DNA of 64,000 nt from Meinhardsimonia xiamenensis (GCF_900102905.1 NZ_FNFV01000001.1:255501-319500), one strand, 5' to 3'. Positions 26,283 to 35,414 are shown, counted from the first letter of the stretch. Numbers and translations are program-made. Notes: a model not told the origin generated them from the sequence alone.

Positions 26283-26648
26283 ATGATGATGGGCATTCGG
26301 GCAATTTCGCCCGCGCGGGGGCAGATGCCGCCGCCAGGGCCGATCTGGAGCGACGCCGACCGCGCGGGCACCGAGAGCCGCATGGATTGCGAGACCGCCG
26401 TTTATCTGCGCTGCCACCTCGGGAGCGACTTCGAAACCGCCACGAGCTGGGAGGCGCTCGGCGAACGGCTCGCCGCCAAGGGCTTCCGGCTGGAATTCCG
26501 CGACGACCGACTGAGCCTCGTGCATGCGGTGACGGGTGTGGCGCTCTGCACCTGCCGGTTTCTCGGCTACGGGCTGGCCGAGATGGTGGCACGGCTTGGC
26601 AAGCCGCATGTCGATGCGGCCTCCGGCCGGATCATCGCCGGGCGGTGA
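26283..26648 (+). CDS. Conserved-looking hypothetical protein
   Basis: A 121-residue protein of unknown function. It starts at the first of three consecutive ATG codons, seven bases after GAGG. An early basic and Pro-rich segment is followed by a compact region MDCETAVYLRCHLGSDFETA...SWEALGERLAAKGF. A second region, HAVTGVALCTCRFLGYGLAEMVARLG, looks like an ordinary folded domain. There are no membrane segments and no motif I recognise. It is 115 bases downstream of the hydratase and convergent with the FAD oxidoreductase 21 bases away. Confidence 0.6.
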   Translation: MMMGIRAISPARGQMPPPGPIWSDADRAGTESRMDCETAVYLRCHLGSDFETATSWEALGERLAAKGFRLEFRDDRLSLVHAVTGVALCTCRFLGYGLAEMVARLGKPHVDAASGRIIAGR

Positions 26649-26669
26649 GGCAAGGCGGACGTCTGCCGT

Positions 26670-27710
26670 TCACAGGTTCGCCTCGACGCGGAATTCCGCC
26701 GCGATCGCGTCGTGCCCCTCGAGCACCAGATCGGCCATCAGCCGCCCCACGCCGGGCGCCAGCGCGAAGCCGATCTTGAAGCCGCCATTGGCGACGAATT
26801 CGCCGGGCCGGCCGGGCCAGGGTCCGAGCATCGGCATGCGGCTTCTCGCGCGCGGCCGTACGCCCGCCCAGCGGCGAATCACCGGCGCGTCGCGCAACGC
26901 CGGCACCAGCGCACGCGCCCGCGCGATCACGGCGTCGAGGCGTTCGTCGGTCGCCGTAGGGTCGGCAAAGTCGCGCTCCGAGGTCGAGCCCACGGCGACC
27001 GTCCCGTCGGCGTGGGGGACGATGTGCAGGCCAGGCGCGGCGATCTGGGCATGGTCGCGCGCGTCATGTCCGAGAACCGCGGCCTGCCCCTTCACCCCCG
27101 CGCCCACCGACCTGCCCAGCGCCTGCGAGAGCATCGCAAGCCCTGCCGCGCCGGTGGCCCAGATCACGGCCCCTTCCCGCGCGCCCTCGGTCGCGACCTC
27201 GCCGCCGAGCGCGGTGATCGCGGCGGCAAGGCTCGCACAGGCGCGGGCAGGGGAGAGCCGCGCCGAGAGATCGTCGAACACCACGAGCCCGGTGGGCGAG
27301 ACCGGCGCCCAGCCTGCGCGCTCGGGCGCCTTCACGACCTGCCAGCGCGCCTTGCCCTGCCAGAGCGCCGCCGCCGCCTCTGCCCGCTCCTGCGCGCGCG
27401 CCACCGCCGCGTCGTCCGCCAGCGGCTGCATCCGCCCGAGCCGCGCATAGCCGGCAGACAGGCCCGAGACTGCCTCGACCTCCGCCCAGAAGCCTTCCCC
27501 GGCGATGAGGCAGTCGAACTGGAAGGCCTTGAGCGGCGTCCAGCGCTCCGGCGCGTGCGGGGCGAGCGCGCCGACGACGCCGCCCGAAGCACCAGCGGCC
27601 ACGCCCTTGGGGTCGATCACGCGCACCCGCGCGCCGCGCGCCGCGCAGGCCCAGGCGCAGGCAAGGCCGAAGATGCCCGCGCCCATCACCGTCACGTCGA
27701 TCCTTGCCAA
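26670..27710 (-). CDS. FAD-dependent oxidoreductase (DAO family, MnmC-oxidase/ThiO-like)
   Basis: Flavoprotein of 346 residues. The N-terminal Rossmann motif is VTVMGAGIFGLACAW, then VIDPKGVAAGASGGVVGALAPH. This last stretch (GASGGxxGxLxPH) resembles the oxidase half of MnmC. The C-terminus has the FAD-closing VANGGFKIGFALAPGVG. It is read divergently from mnmD, 63 bases away. MnmC in E. coli is a fusion of a methyltransferase and exactly such an oxidase, so it could perform the oxidase step on cmnm5s2U34 of tRNA. A glycine or D-amino acid oxidase is the alternative. The start is TTG with AAGGAG seven bases upstream, needed to include the first beta strand. Confidence 0.82.
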   Translation of the reverse strand: MARIDVTVMGAGIFGLACAWACAARGARVRVIDPKGVAAGASGGVVGALAPHAPERWTPLKAFQFDCLIAGEGFWAEVEAVSGLSAGYARLGRMQPLADDAAVARAQERAEAAAALWQGKARWQVVKAPERAGWAPVSPTGLVVFDDLSARLSPARACASLAAAITALGGEVATEGAREGAVIWATGAAGLAMLSQALGRSVGAGVKGQAAVLGHDARDHAQIAAPGLHIVPHADGTVAVGSTSERDFADPTATDERLDAVIARARALVPALRDAPVIRRWAGVRPRARSRMPMLGPWPGRPGEFVANGGFKIGFALAPGVGRLMADLVLEGHDAIAAEFRVEANL

Positions 27711-27773
27711 GGCACGGCTCCTTCATCATTGTCGCGCGGCATGCGCGGCTCGCGCGAGAGAGTAGAGCCTGAC

Positions 27774-28460
27774 GTGAACGAGAACCAGACAGCGGCGGAT
27801 GTGCGTTGGACGGCCGATGGCGTGCCCGTCTCGACGCGCTTCGATGACCCATACTTCTCCCGTGCCGACGGGCTCGCCGAGACGCGCCACGTGTTTCTCG
27901 CCGGCAACGATCTGCCCGCCCGCTTCCGCCCCGGATTCCATGTGGCAGAGCTCGGTTTCGGCACCGGGCTCAACCTCGCCGCCACGCTGATGGCATGGCG
28001 CGCGGCGGCTGTGCCGGGCCGGCTGCGCTTCACCAGCTTCGAAGCCTTTCCGCTGCCCGCGGCGGACATGGCGCGCGCCCTCTCGCGCTTTGCCGGGGCG
28101 ACCGAGATCATGGCGCCGGTGCTTGAGGCGCTGGCAGGCGGTGCGCGCCGGCTCGAAACCGCAGATCTCGCCTTCGAGCTGGTGGTGGGCGATGCGCGCC
28201 GGACGCTTCCGCGCTGGGCGGGCCGGGCGGATGCGTGGTATCTCGACGGGTTCGCCCCGGCCAGGAACCCAGAGCTCTGGGGGCCGGAACTGATGCAGGC
28301 GGTGGCGGCGCATTCCGCGCCAGGGGCGAGCCTTGCCACATACACCGCTGCGGGGCATGTGCGCCGGGCGCTGGCGGAGGCGGGCTTCACCGTCGAACGG
28401 CGGCCCGGCTTCGGGCGCAAGCGGCACATGACGGTGGGCCGGCTGGGAGGCTGGGCATGA
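27774..28460 (+). CDS. mnmD: tRNA 5-methylaminomethyl-2-thiouridine methyltransferase MnmD
   Basis: SAM-dependent methyltransferase of about 228 residues that finishes mnm5s2U34 in tRNA. Family landmarks are TRFDDPYFSRADGLAETRHVF, the SAM motif VAELGFGTGLNLAATL, the FTSFEAFPL segment and the catalytic-site region WYLDGFAPARNPELW, then TYTAAGHVRRALAEAGF. The start used is a GTG (NENQTAADVRW), where homologues usually begin. An ATG at 27741 in the same frame is the alternative. Neither has a strong Shine-Dalgarno. The stop overlaps the next gene as ATGA. Confidence 0.88.
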   Translation: MNENQTAADVRWTADGVPVSTRFDDPYFSRADGLAETRHVFLAGNDLPARFRPGFHVAELGFGTGLNLAATLMAWRAAAVPGRLRFTSFEAFPLPAADMARALSRFAGATEIMAPVLEALAGGARRLETADLAFELVVGDARRTLPRWAGRADAWYLDGFAPARNPELWGPELMQAVAAHSAPGASLATYTAAGHVRRALAEAGFTVERRPGFGRKRHMTVGRLGGWA

Positions 28461-29392
28461 AGCCCACGAGCCTGTCCGTCGGGGCCACCGCCCGCGATGC
28501 CGCCGCCGACAGCCGCGCCGGCATCGCGCTGATGGTGCTGACCACCTTCATCTTCGCGATGCAGGATGGGATCTCGCGCCACCTTGCGAGCGAATACAAC
28601 GTGCTGATGGTGGTGATGATCCGCTACTGGTTCTTTGCCGCCTTCGTCACCGTCATCGCGGCGCGCCGGGCCGGCGGGCTGAGGCGGGCGGCGGCCACCA
28701 CCCAGCCCTTCCTGCAGGCGTTCCGCGGTTTCCTGCTTGCCGGCGAGATCTGCGTGATGGTTCTGGCCTTCGTGCTGCTCGGCCTTGTCGAGAGCCACGC
28801 CGTCTTCGCCGCCTACCCCTTGCTCGTGGCCGCCCTGTCGGGGCCGATTCTCGGTGAGCGGGTTGGCTGGCGCCGCTGGGTGGCGATCGGGGTTGGCTTC
28901 GTCGGGGTCCTCATCATCCTTCAGCCGGGAATGCGCGTCTTTTCCCCCGCCGCGGTGGTGCCGCTGATCTCGGCGCTGATGTTTGCGCTCTACTCCCTTC
29001 TTACCCGCTATGCCGCGCGGCGCGATTCCGCGGCCACCAGCTTTTTCTGGACGGGCGTTGTGGGCGCGATCGTGATGACCGGGCCGGGGCTGTGGTTCTG
29101 GGAGCCGATGAGCCTGGGCGACTGGGGCTGGATGGCCGCGCTCTGCGTCTCCGGCGCGGCCGGGCACTACACGCTGATCAAGTGCTACGAGCTTGCCGAG
29201 GCCAGTGCCGTGCAGCCGTTCGCCTACTTCCAGCTGGTCTTCGCCTCGGCCGTCGGGCTCACCGTCTTCGGCGAGACGCTGGAGCCGAACGTCGCGATCG
29301 GCGCCGCGATCGTGGTTGGCGCGGGACTCTTCACCCTGTGGCGGGAGCGGCGCCGGGCGCGCAGGCTCAGCGCCCCTTCAACAGGTCGGTAA
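28457..29392 (+). CDS. DMT-superfamily (EamA) transporter
   Basis: Inner-membrane protein of 311 residues with about ten hydrophobic segments in two EamA repeats (residues ~20-160 and ~170-300). Typical features are ALMVLTTFIFAMQDGISR at the first helix and a mid-protein EAMA junction (YPLLVAALSGPILGERVGWR). The second repeat ends FASAVGLTVFGETLEP. Members export metabolites such as amino acids; the substrate here is unknown. It is translationally coupled to mnmD by an ATGA overlap. Its 3' end overlaps the convergent lytic transglycosylase gene by 26 bases. Confidence 0.9.
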   Translation: MKPTSLSVGATARDAAADSRAGIALMVLTTFIFAMQDGISRHLASEYNVLMVVMIRYWFFAAFVTVIAARRAGGLRRAAATTQPFLQAFRGFLLAGEICVMVLAFVLLGLVESHAVFAAYPLLVAALSGPILGERVGWRRWVAIGVGFVGVLIILQPGMRVFSPAAVVPLISALMFALYSLLTRYAARRDSAATSFFWTGVVGAIVMTGPGLWFWEPMSLGDWGWMAALCVSGAAGHYTLIKCYELAEASAVQPFAYFQLVFASAVGLTVFGETLEPNVAIGAAIVVGAGLFTLWRERRRARRLSAPSTGR

Positions 29393-31322
29393 GGCGGATG
29401 GGCTGCGGCGTGCCGGCCCGACGCGCGCGGTAGACGACCATCGCCTCGGCCACGCGCATCACGTAGTTGCGGGTCTCGGTGAAGGGGATGTGCTCGATCC
29501 AGTCCACCGGGTCGATCTCGTCCGCGCGCGGGTCGCCGAAGCGCTCGATCCACTGGCGCGGGCGGCCCGGCCCGGCGTTGTAGCCGGCCGAGACCAGAGT
29601 GACGGCCTGACCGAATTCCTCGATCAGCTGCCGAAGATATGCCGTGCCGAGCCGGGCGTTGTAGGCCGGGTCCGAGGTGAGGGCGGAAAGGTCATACGCC
29701 TCGCCGAGACGGTCGGCCATCATGCGTGCCGTCCCGGGCATCAGCTGCATCAGCCCCCGCGCGCCGGCGGGGCTGACCACCGCCTCGTTGAACTCGCTCT
29801 CGCGCCTCGCGATGGCCAGCGCGAGCTCCAGCGGCACCGGCGCGTCCTCGAGCTGGAGATCGATCTCGGCAAAATAGGCTTCGGGCACAACGAGGCCGCG
29901 TTGCGCTGCCATCTTGCCGGCGACGACCACGAGCCAGGGGTCGCCCATCTCCCGCAGCATGGCGACGAAGCTGCGGAATTCCTGCTCCGGCACGGTCTCG
30001 GCCAGATGCGAGATGAACTGCCCGGCTCTGAGCCTGCGCCCTGCCGCGAGCAGGAGCCGGGCGGCGACGGCGGAGTCGTCCGCGGCAAAGGCCATTCCGC
30101 GCCAGTCGGCCGCCGGCGGCGGCGACACGATGGCAGGATCGATCGACAGGCCGAGCCTTTCGGCCGCGAGAAGCCCGTAAAAGCTCGTCTGGTAGCCAGC
30201 GGCAAAGCGGTAGGCGGCCTCGGCGGCATCGCGGTTTCCAAGCGCCTCCTCGGCCCGCCCGAGCCAGTAGCCGGCCCGGCCCAGACTGATCGGTGTCCAG
30301 ACCGTATTGCGAAAGGTGCGGAAATGCTCACGCGCCAGCGCCGGATCGTCCAGATATGTCAGGGCGATGTAGCCCGCGAGCCACTCGAGATCGGCAAGGC
30401 TGTCGCCATCATGCAGGCCGTGGCCGGCGGCAAGCTCGTAGGCGGTTTCCGCGGCTCCCGCGCGCATCTTCAGGCGGGCATAGACGGCCCTGCGCGGCGC
30501 CCAGCGCTCGGCCTGCCCAAGGCCGGCGGGCCGCCGGCTCTGCTCCAGCAAGAGCGCGATGGCCGATTCGTCCCGCCCCCGCCGGGTGCGCCACTCGAAG
30601 CGCTCGTAGGCGAGGCCGGGGTGATCGCGAAGCGCTGGCGGCACGGCCTCGATGAGGGCATCCACACCCTGGGCGTCGCGCCGCAGCGCGATGCGGGCGC
30701 GGGCCAGTGCCTGCCAGTCTTCAGGCACGAGCGGAAGCAGCCGTTCGGCGGCTTCGGTTTCGCCTTCCCACAGGAGGGCGTCCATCCGGGCGCGGTGATG
30801 CGCCTCGAGCCAGCGGCCATGGCGAGCCAGAAATGCGGATTCCTCCTCCGCGGTCATCGGCAGGCTGAGCCAGGCGCGTACGGCTTCGGCTTCTGCGTCC
30901 CCGATCCGGCCGAGGCGGCGATAGGCGTCGATGAGCCTGAGCGCGCCGGTCCCGGTCTGCGGTGGTTCGGTGCCGAAATAGCGCAGCACGTCCTCCGGCG
31001 CGGCGTCTTCGGGAATGAGCGCCTCGCCCTGCCGCCGCATGAGCTTCAGGCCGGGCCAGTGGGAGTTGCGGGTGACGAAATCGACATACTGGGCAAACTC
31101 GCCCTCGGCCGCGCGCAGGCGCGTCCAGCGGATGAGGTCGCGGGCAACGCGCCCGTCGTCTGCCGCGCGCTGCTCGGCGGCGTCCCATGCGCCTGCCTCG
31201 GCCAGCGAAAAGGCCTCGGCCAGCGCCTTGCCCGGCGCTCCGCCGGTCTGGGCCGTCGCCGACATTGACATGCAGAAGGCGAGAATGAGAGCGGGCAAGG
31301 ACGCGATGCGCGGTAGCTGCAC
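29367..31322 (-). CDS. slt: Soluble-type lytic murein transglycosylase (Slt family)
   Basis: Periplasmic muramidase of 651 residues that cleaves the glycan strands of peptidoglycan. It has a signal peptide (PALILAFCMSMSATAQ), a long helical alpha-ring of about 450 residues, and a C-terminal SLT domain. The catalytic motif is IARRESEFNEAVVSPAGARG with Glu in RES, then LMQLMPGTARMMA and SAGYNAGPGRPRQW. The start is GTG at 31322, eight bases after GAGG. A longer frame upstream lacks a ribosome-binding site. It is convergent with the EamA transporter gene and overlaps it by 26 bases. Confidence 0.92.
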   Translation of the reverse strand: MQLPRIASLPALILAFCMSMSATAQTGGAPGKALAEAFSLAEAGAWDAAEQRAADDGRVARDLIRWTRLRAAEGEFAQYVDFVTRNSHWPGLKLMRRQGEALIPEDAAPEDVLRYFGTEPPQTGTGALRLIDAYRRLGRIGDAEAEAVRAWLSLPMTAEEESAFLARHGRWLEAHHRARMDALLWEGETEAAERLLPLVPEDWQALARARIALRRDAQGVDALIEAVPPALRDHPGLAYERFEWRTRRGRDESAIALLLEQSRRPAGLGQAERWAPRRAVYARLKMRAGAAETAYELAAGHGLHDGDSLADLEWLAGYIALTYLDDPALAREHFRTFRNTVWTPISLGRAGYWLGRAEEALGNRDAAEAAYRFAAGYQTSFYGLLAAERLGLSIDPAIVSPPPAADWRGMAFAADDSAVAARLLLAAGRRLRAGQFISHLAETVPEQEFRSFVAMLREMGDPWLVVVAGKMAAQRGLVVPEAYFAEIDLQLEDAPVPLELALAIARRESEFNEAVVSPAGARGLMQLMPGTARMMADRLGEAYDLSALTSDPAYNARLGTAYLRQLIEEFGQAVTLVSAGYNAGPGRPRQWIERFGDPRADEIDPVDWIEHIPFTETRNYVMRVAEAMVVYRARRAGTPQPIRLTDLLKGR

Positions 31323-31483
31323 GGGGTGAACCTCTTCTTCCTCCGGCTGGCGCGAAACAAGGGTAGCGCGGCGGCGCGGCGTTGCAACGCACGCGCTTGG
31401 CAAGGCCGCGTGCCCCGGCTAGGTTCCGCCGAGATCGGGCCGCAGCGCGGCGCGGCGGCATGAGACAGCGAAGAGGCGTGGAG

Positions 31484-32359
31484 ATGTTCAGGGGCTCGAT
31501 TCCGGCGCTGGTGACGCCGTTTTCCGAGGGCAAGGTCGATTTCGCCGCGCTCGAGGCGCTGGTGGAGTGGCACATCGAGGAGGGCTCGCACGGGTTCGTG
31601 CCCGTGGGCACCACCGGCGAGAGCCCGACGCTCAGCCATGAGGAGCACGAGCAGGTTGTCGAGGCGGTGGTGCGCTTTGCCTCCGGCCGGCGGCCGGTGA
31701 TCGCCGGGGCGGGCTCCAACAACACCGCCGAATCGGTACGCCTGATCCGCCATGCCGAGAAGGTGGGCGCCGATGCCGCGCTGGTGGTCACGCCCTATTA
31801 CAACAAGCCCACCCAGGCCGGGCTGATCGCCCATTACCGGGCGCTGCATGACTGCTGCAACCTGCCCATCATCATCTACAACATCCCCGGCCGCTCGGTG
31901 ATCGACATGAAGCCCGAGACGATGGCGGAGCTCGCGAAGCTGCCGCGCATCATCGGCGTGAAGGATGCCACCGGCGACATCGCCCGCGTCTCCGAGCAGC
32001 GCCGGCTTTGCGGGCCGGAGTTCGTGCAGCTCTCGGGCGAGGATGCCACCGCGCTCGCCTTCAATGCCCATGGCGGGGTGGGGTGCATCTCGGTCACCGC
32101 CAATGTCGCGCCGCGGCTTTGCGCCGAGTTTCAGGAAGCGACGCTTGCCGGCGACTATGCGCGCGCGCTTGAGTATCAGGACAGGCTCTATCCCCTGCAC
32201 CGGGCGATCTTCCTCGAGCCGGGGCTTGTGGGGGCGAAATATGCGCTCTCGCTTCTCGGACGCTGCTCGGAGGAGGTGCGCTTGCCGCTCGTCGGTCTCA
32301 CCGAGGCGACCAAGGCCGAGATCCGCGCGGCGATGGTGCATGCGGGCATTCTGCACTGA
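31484..32359 (+). CDS. dapA: 4-hydroxy-tetrahydrodipicolinate synthase
   Basis: Cytoplasmic aldolase-fold enzyme of 291 residues that condenses pyruvate with aspartate semialdehyde in lysine and diaminopimelate synthesis. The Schiff-base Lys is K160 (IGVKDATGD) and the catalytic Tyr is Y132 (YNIPGR). The substrate loop [16 protein letters not shown] and [10 protein letters not shown] are intact. GAGG precedes the ATG. The Slt gene starts divergently 161 bases away; smpB follows 44 bases downstream. Confidence 0.96.
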   Translation: MFRGSIPALVTPFSEGKVDFAALEALVEWHIEEGSHGFVPVGTTGESPTLSHEEHEQVVEAVVRFASGRRPVIAGAGSNNTAESVRLIRHAEKVGADAALVVTPYYNKPTQAGLIAHYRALHDCCNLPIIIYNIPGRSVIDMKPETMAELAKLPRIIGVKDATGDIARVSEQRRLCGPEFVQLSGEDATALAFNAHGGVGCISVTANVAPRLCAEFQEATLAGDYARALEYQDRLYPLHRAIFLEPGLVGAKYALSLLGRCSEEVRLPLVGLTEATKAEIRAAMVHAGILH

Positions 32360-32403
32360 GGGCGGCTTTCCCTCGGCGCCGCTCTGTCCTATAGGCGCGG
32401 GCC

Positions 32404-32880
32404 ATGGCCAAGCCGAAGGACAACCCCAACTACAAGGTCGTCGCCGAGAACCGGCGCGCGCGGCATGACTATGCCATCGAGGACGATCTCGAGGTCGGCA
32501 TCGCGCTGCAGGGCTCCGAGGTGAAGTCGCTGCGCGAGGGCAAGGCCAACATCGCCGAGTCCTATGCCACGGTGGAGGACGGCGAGCTGTGGCTCGTCAA
32601 CTCCTACATCGGCCCCTACGAGCAGGCGAAGACCTTCGGCCATGAGGAGCGGCGGCGCCGCAAGCTTCTGGCGAAGAAGAAGGAGATTGCCCGGCTGTGG
32701 GACGCCACCCGCCGCAAGGGCATGACGCTGGTGCCGCTGGTGCTCTATTTCAATCACAAGGGAATCGCCAAGCTCAAGCTCGGCATCGCGCGCGGCAGGA
32801 AGCTGCACGACAAGCGCGAGACCGAGGCGAAGCGCGACTGGGACCGCCAGAAACAGCGGCTTTTGCGCGAGCGGGGCTGA
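32404..32880 (+). CDS. smpB: SsrA-binding protein SmpB
   Basis: RNA-binding protein of 158 residues that delivers tmRNA to stalled ribosomes. Landmarks: [43 protein letters not shown] and the basic tail ([16 protein letters not shown]) that inserts in the mRNA channel. No Shine-Dalgarno is visible. A TATAGG at 32390-32395 lies eight bases before the ATG, which could place the transcript start at or next to the start codon. The ssrA gene itself is not in the window. Confidence 0.96.
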   Translation: MAKPKDNPNYKVVAENRRARHDYAIEDDLEVGIALQGSEVKSLREGKANIAESYATVEDGELWLVNSYIGPYEQAKTFGHEERRRRKLLAKKKEIARLWDATRRKGMTLVPLVLYFNHKGIAKLKLGIARGRKLHDKRETEAKRDWDRQKQRLLRERG

Positions 32881-32953
32881 GTTGGCGCTGTCCGCTTGCA
32901 AGCCGGCGGGCTTGAGCGTAACCCGCAGCTGACCCGACACGCAGGGGGCGCCC

Positions 32954-33808
32954 ATGAAAGACGACCCGAAAACGCTGGTTTCCACCGAGTGGCTCGCCGC
33001 GCATCTCGATGACCCCGACCTGCGCGTGATCGATGCCTCGTGGTATCTGCCCGATCAGGGCCGCGATCCGCGGGCCGAATACGAGGCGGCACACATTCCC
33101 GGCGCGCGCTTCTTCGACATCGACGAGATTGCCGATCTGCGCTCGCCGCTGCCGCACATGGCGCCGCCGCCGGAGAAGTTCGTCGCCCGCATGCGCGCCA
33201 TGGGTATTGGCGACGGCCATCAGGTGGTGGTCTATGACGGCGCCGGCATCTTCTCCGCCCCGCGGGTCTGGTGGCTGTTCCGGCTGATGGGCAAGGAGGA
33301 TGTCGCCGTGCTCGACGGCGGTTTCCCGAAATGGCAGGCCGAGGGCCGGCCGGTGGAGGACATGCCGCCGGTGATGCGCGACCGGCACATCACCGCGCGG
33401 GTGCAGAACCAGCTCGTGAAGGACGTGACCCAGGTCGCCGCCGCCTCCAAGCTCGGCGATCACGAGATCGTCGATGCCCGCAGCCCGCAGCGCTTCCGCG
33501 GCGAGGCGCCCGAGCCGCGCCCCGGCCTGCGCGCGGGGCACATCCCCGGCTCGAAGAACCTCCACTACGCGCGGCTTCTCAACCCCGACGGCACCATGAA
33601 GGAACCCGAGGAGCTGCGCGCGGAGTTCGAGGCGGCGGGGGTGGACCTGTCAAAGCCGATCATCTCCACCTGCGGCTCGGGGGTGACGGCGGCCATTCTC
33701 GATCTGGCGCTTGAGATCATCGGCCATGACCGTCACGCCGTCTATGACGGCTCGTGGGCCGAGTGGGGCAGCTACGGCGACCTGAAGGTCGCCACGGGAG
33801 AGGACTGA
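32954..33808 (+). CDS. sseA: 3-mercaptopyruvate sulfurtransferase
   Basis: Two-domain rhodanese-fold enzyme of 284 residues. The C-terminal active loop is CGSGVT, the 3-mercaptopyruvate sulfurtransferase type (rhodaneses with thiosulfate specificity have CRKGVT). The N-terminal domain has VIDASWYLP and a non-catalytic loop YDGAGIFSAPR. It transfers sulfur from 3-mercaptopyruvate to thiols or cyanide. Its stop overlaps the aminotransferase ATG (TGATG), and a single-domain rhodanese follows, making a small sulfur-transfer operon. Confidence 0.93.
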   Translation: MKDDPKTLVSTEWLAAHLDDPDLRVIDASWYLPDQGRDPRAEYEAAHIPGARFFDIDEIADLRSPLPHMAPPPEKFVARMRAMGIGDGHQVVVYDGAGIFSAPRVWWLFRLMGKEDVAVLDGGFPKWQAEGRPVEDMPPVMRDRHITARVQNQLVKDVTQVAAASKLGDHEIVDARSPQRFRGEAPEPRPGLRAGHIPGSKNLHYARLLNPDGTMKEPEELRAEFEAAGVDLSKPIISTCGSGVTAAILDLALEIIGHDRHAVYDGSWAEWGSYGDLKVATGED

Positions 33809-34992
33809 TGCTGGAGAACCTGCAGGAGCAGCCCAAGGACAAGATCCTTGCGCTGATGGAGATGTTCCGCGCCGATCCGCGCGCGGAGAAGATCGACCTC
33901 GGCGTGGGCGTCTATCGCAACGCGCAAGGCGTCACGCCGATCATGCGCGCGGTGAAAGCTGCCGAGAAGACGCTGTGGGAGACCGAGGAGACCAAGGCCT
34001 ACACGGGGCTTGCGGGCGACCCGGCCTTCGCAGAGGCGATGCGCGGGCTCGTGCTCGGCGATGCGGTGGAGGCGGGGCGCGTCGCGGCCGCCGCCACGCC
34101 GGGCGGCACGGGGGCGATCCGGCAGGGGCTTGAGCTGATCCGTCTGGCTTCGCCCGGCGCCACGATCTGGCTCTCGGCGCCCACCTGGCCCAATCACCCC
34201 TCGATCATCCGCTATCTCGGCATGCCGATGCGGGAGTATCGCTATTTCGACGCCGCCGCGCGCGGGGTCGATTTCGAGGGCATGATGGCCGATCTGGCGC
34301 AGGCGAAGCCGGGCGATGTGGTGCTCTTGCACGGCTGCTGCCACAACCCCACCGGCGCCAATCTCACCCTGCCGCAGTGGCAGGAGGTGGCCGCGCTTCT
34401 GGAGAAGACCGGCGCCACCCCCTTCATCGACATCGCCTATCAGGGTTTCGGCGACGGGCTGGAGGAGGATGCCGCCGGCACGCGCCTGATCGCCGCGCGC
34501 CTGCCCGAGACGATCATTGCCGCGAGCTGCTCGAAGAACTTCGGCATCTATCGCGAGCGCACCGGCATCCTCATGGCGGTGGCGGAGAATGCCGCGCGCA
34601 AGCCCGTGGTGCAGGGCAACCTTGCGTTTCTGAACCGGCAGAACTTCTCCTTCCCGCCCGATCACGGCGCGCGTCTGGTGACGATGATTCTGAACGATGC
34701 GGCGCTGCGTGCCGACTGGCAGGCGGAACTTGAGGAAATGCGGCTTGGCATGCTGCGCATCCGCGAGGCGCTGGCCGCGGAGCTGCGGCGGCTGTCGGGC
34801 TCCGACCGCTTCGGCTTCATCGCCCAGCACCGCGGCATGTTCAGCCTCATCGGCGCCAGCCCCGAGCAGGTGGAGCTGATGCGTGAGAAACACGGCATCT
34901 ACATGGTCGGCGACAGCCGCATCAACATCGCCGGGCTGACCGAGGCGGCGGTGCCCAAGCTCGCCGCGGCGATCATCGACGCGGGCGTGTGA
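33808..34992 (+). CDS. Aromatic amino acid / aspartate aminotransferase (class I)
   Basis: PLP enzyme of 394 residues of the AspC/TyrB fold. It starts MLENLQEQPKDKILALMEMF and contains IDLGVGVYRN, the HNPTGANLT cofactor motif and the PLP-Lys segment SCSKNFGIYRERTG. The substrate carboxylate Arg is probably in SRINIAGL near the C-terminus. Coupled translation with sseA suggests that a physiological substrate is cysteine, since enzymes of this family can transaminate cysteine to 3-mercaptopyruvate, the SseA substrate. Tyr/Phe transamination is the usual family activity. Start fixed by the TGATG overlap. Confidence 0.92.
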   Translation: MLENLQEQPKDKILALMEMFRADPRAEKIDLGVGVYRNAQGVTPIMRAVKAAEKTLWETEETKAYTGLAGDPAFAEAMRGLVLGDAVEAGRVAAAATPGGTGAIRQGLELIRLASPGATIWLSAPTWPNHPSIIRYLGMPMREYRYFDAAARGVDFEGMMADLAQAKPGDVVLLHGCCHNPTGANLTLPQWQEVAALLEKTGATPFIDIAYQGFGDGLEEDAAGTRLIAARLPETIIAASCSKNFGIYRERTGILMAVAENAARKPVVQGNLAFLNRQNFSFPPDHGARLVTMILNDAALRADWQAELEEMRLGMLRIREALAAELRRLSGSDRFGFIAQHRGMFSLIGASPEQVELMREKHGIYMVGDSRINIAGLTEAAVPKLAAAIIDAGV

Positions 34993-35002
34993 GGAGAGGC
35001 GC

Positions 35003-35392
35003 ATGGAAACCGAAACCATCGACGGCCGCGTTCTGGAGACCTGGACGCCGCAGGAAGTCTGGGAGGCGTTCCAGCGCGGCGAGGTGGCGCTCATCGACGT
35101 GCGCACGCCACAGGAATATATGTTCGAGCACATCGAGGGCGCGCTGCTTTTCCCGATGTCCTTCTTTCGGCCCGAGGCGCTGCCTTCCCAACAGGGGAAG
35201 CGGCTTGTCTTCTACTGCGGCTCGGGGGTGCGCTCGGGGCGTGTGGCGCGGCGCTGTCTCGAGGCGGGAATCGCGCGGGTGGCCCACATGAAGGGCGGCT
35301 TCGCGGCATGGAAGGAAGCCGGCCTTCCCTACATCGGCACCGACATGGCCACCGGCGCGCCGAAGAAGGTGGAAGCAAGGCGAACGAGCTGA
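35003..35392 (+). CDS. Single-domain rhodanese-like protein
   Basis: A 129-residue rhodanese domain with LIDVRTPQEYMFEHIEGALL and active-site Cys in YCGSGVRSGRVA, followed by HMKGGFAAWKEAGLP. The loop CGSGVR resembles that of mercaptopyruvate-type enzymes. No signal peptide is evident, so it is probably cytoplasmic. It lies 10 bases after the aminotransferase stop and ends the sseA operon, followed by a clear terminator. It may act as a persulfide acceptor for SseA. Confidence 0.92.
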   Translation: METETIDGRVLETWTPQEVWEAFQRGEVALIDVRTPQEYMFEHIEGALLFPMSFFRPEALPSQQGKRLVFYCGSGVRSGRVARRCLEAGIARVAHMKGGFAAWKEAGLPYIGTDMATGAPKKVEARRTS

Positions 35393-35414
35393 GGCGCATT
35401 GGCAGAACACAATT

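Noticed and set aside
32893-32918. GC-rich inverted repeat CAAGCC/GGCTTG after smpB as a terminator
   Set aside because: No T-run follows the stem, so there is not enough to call a rho-independent terminator.
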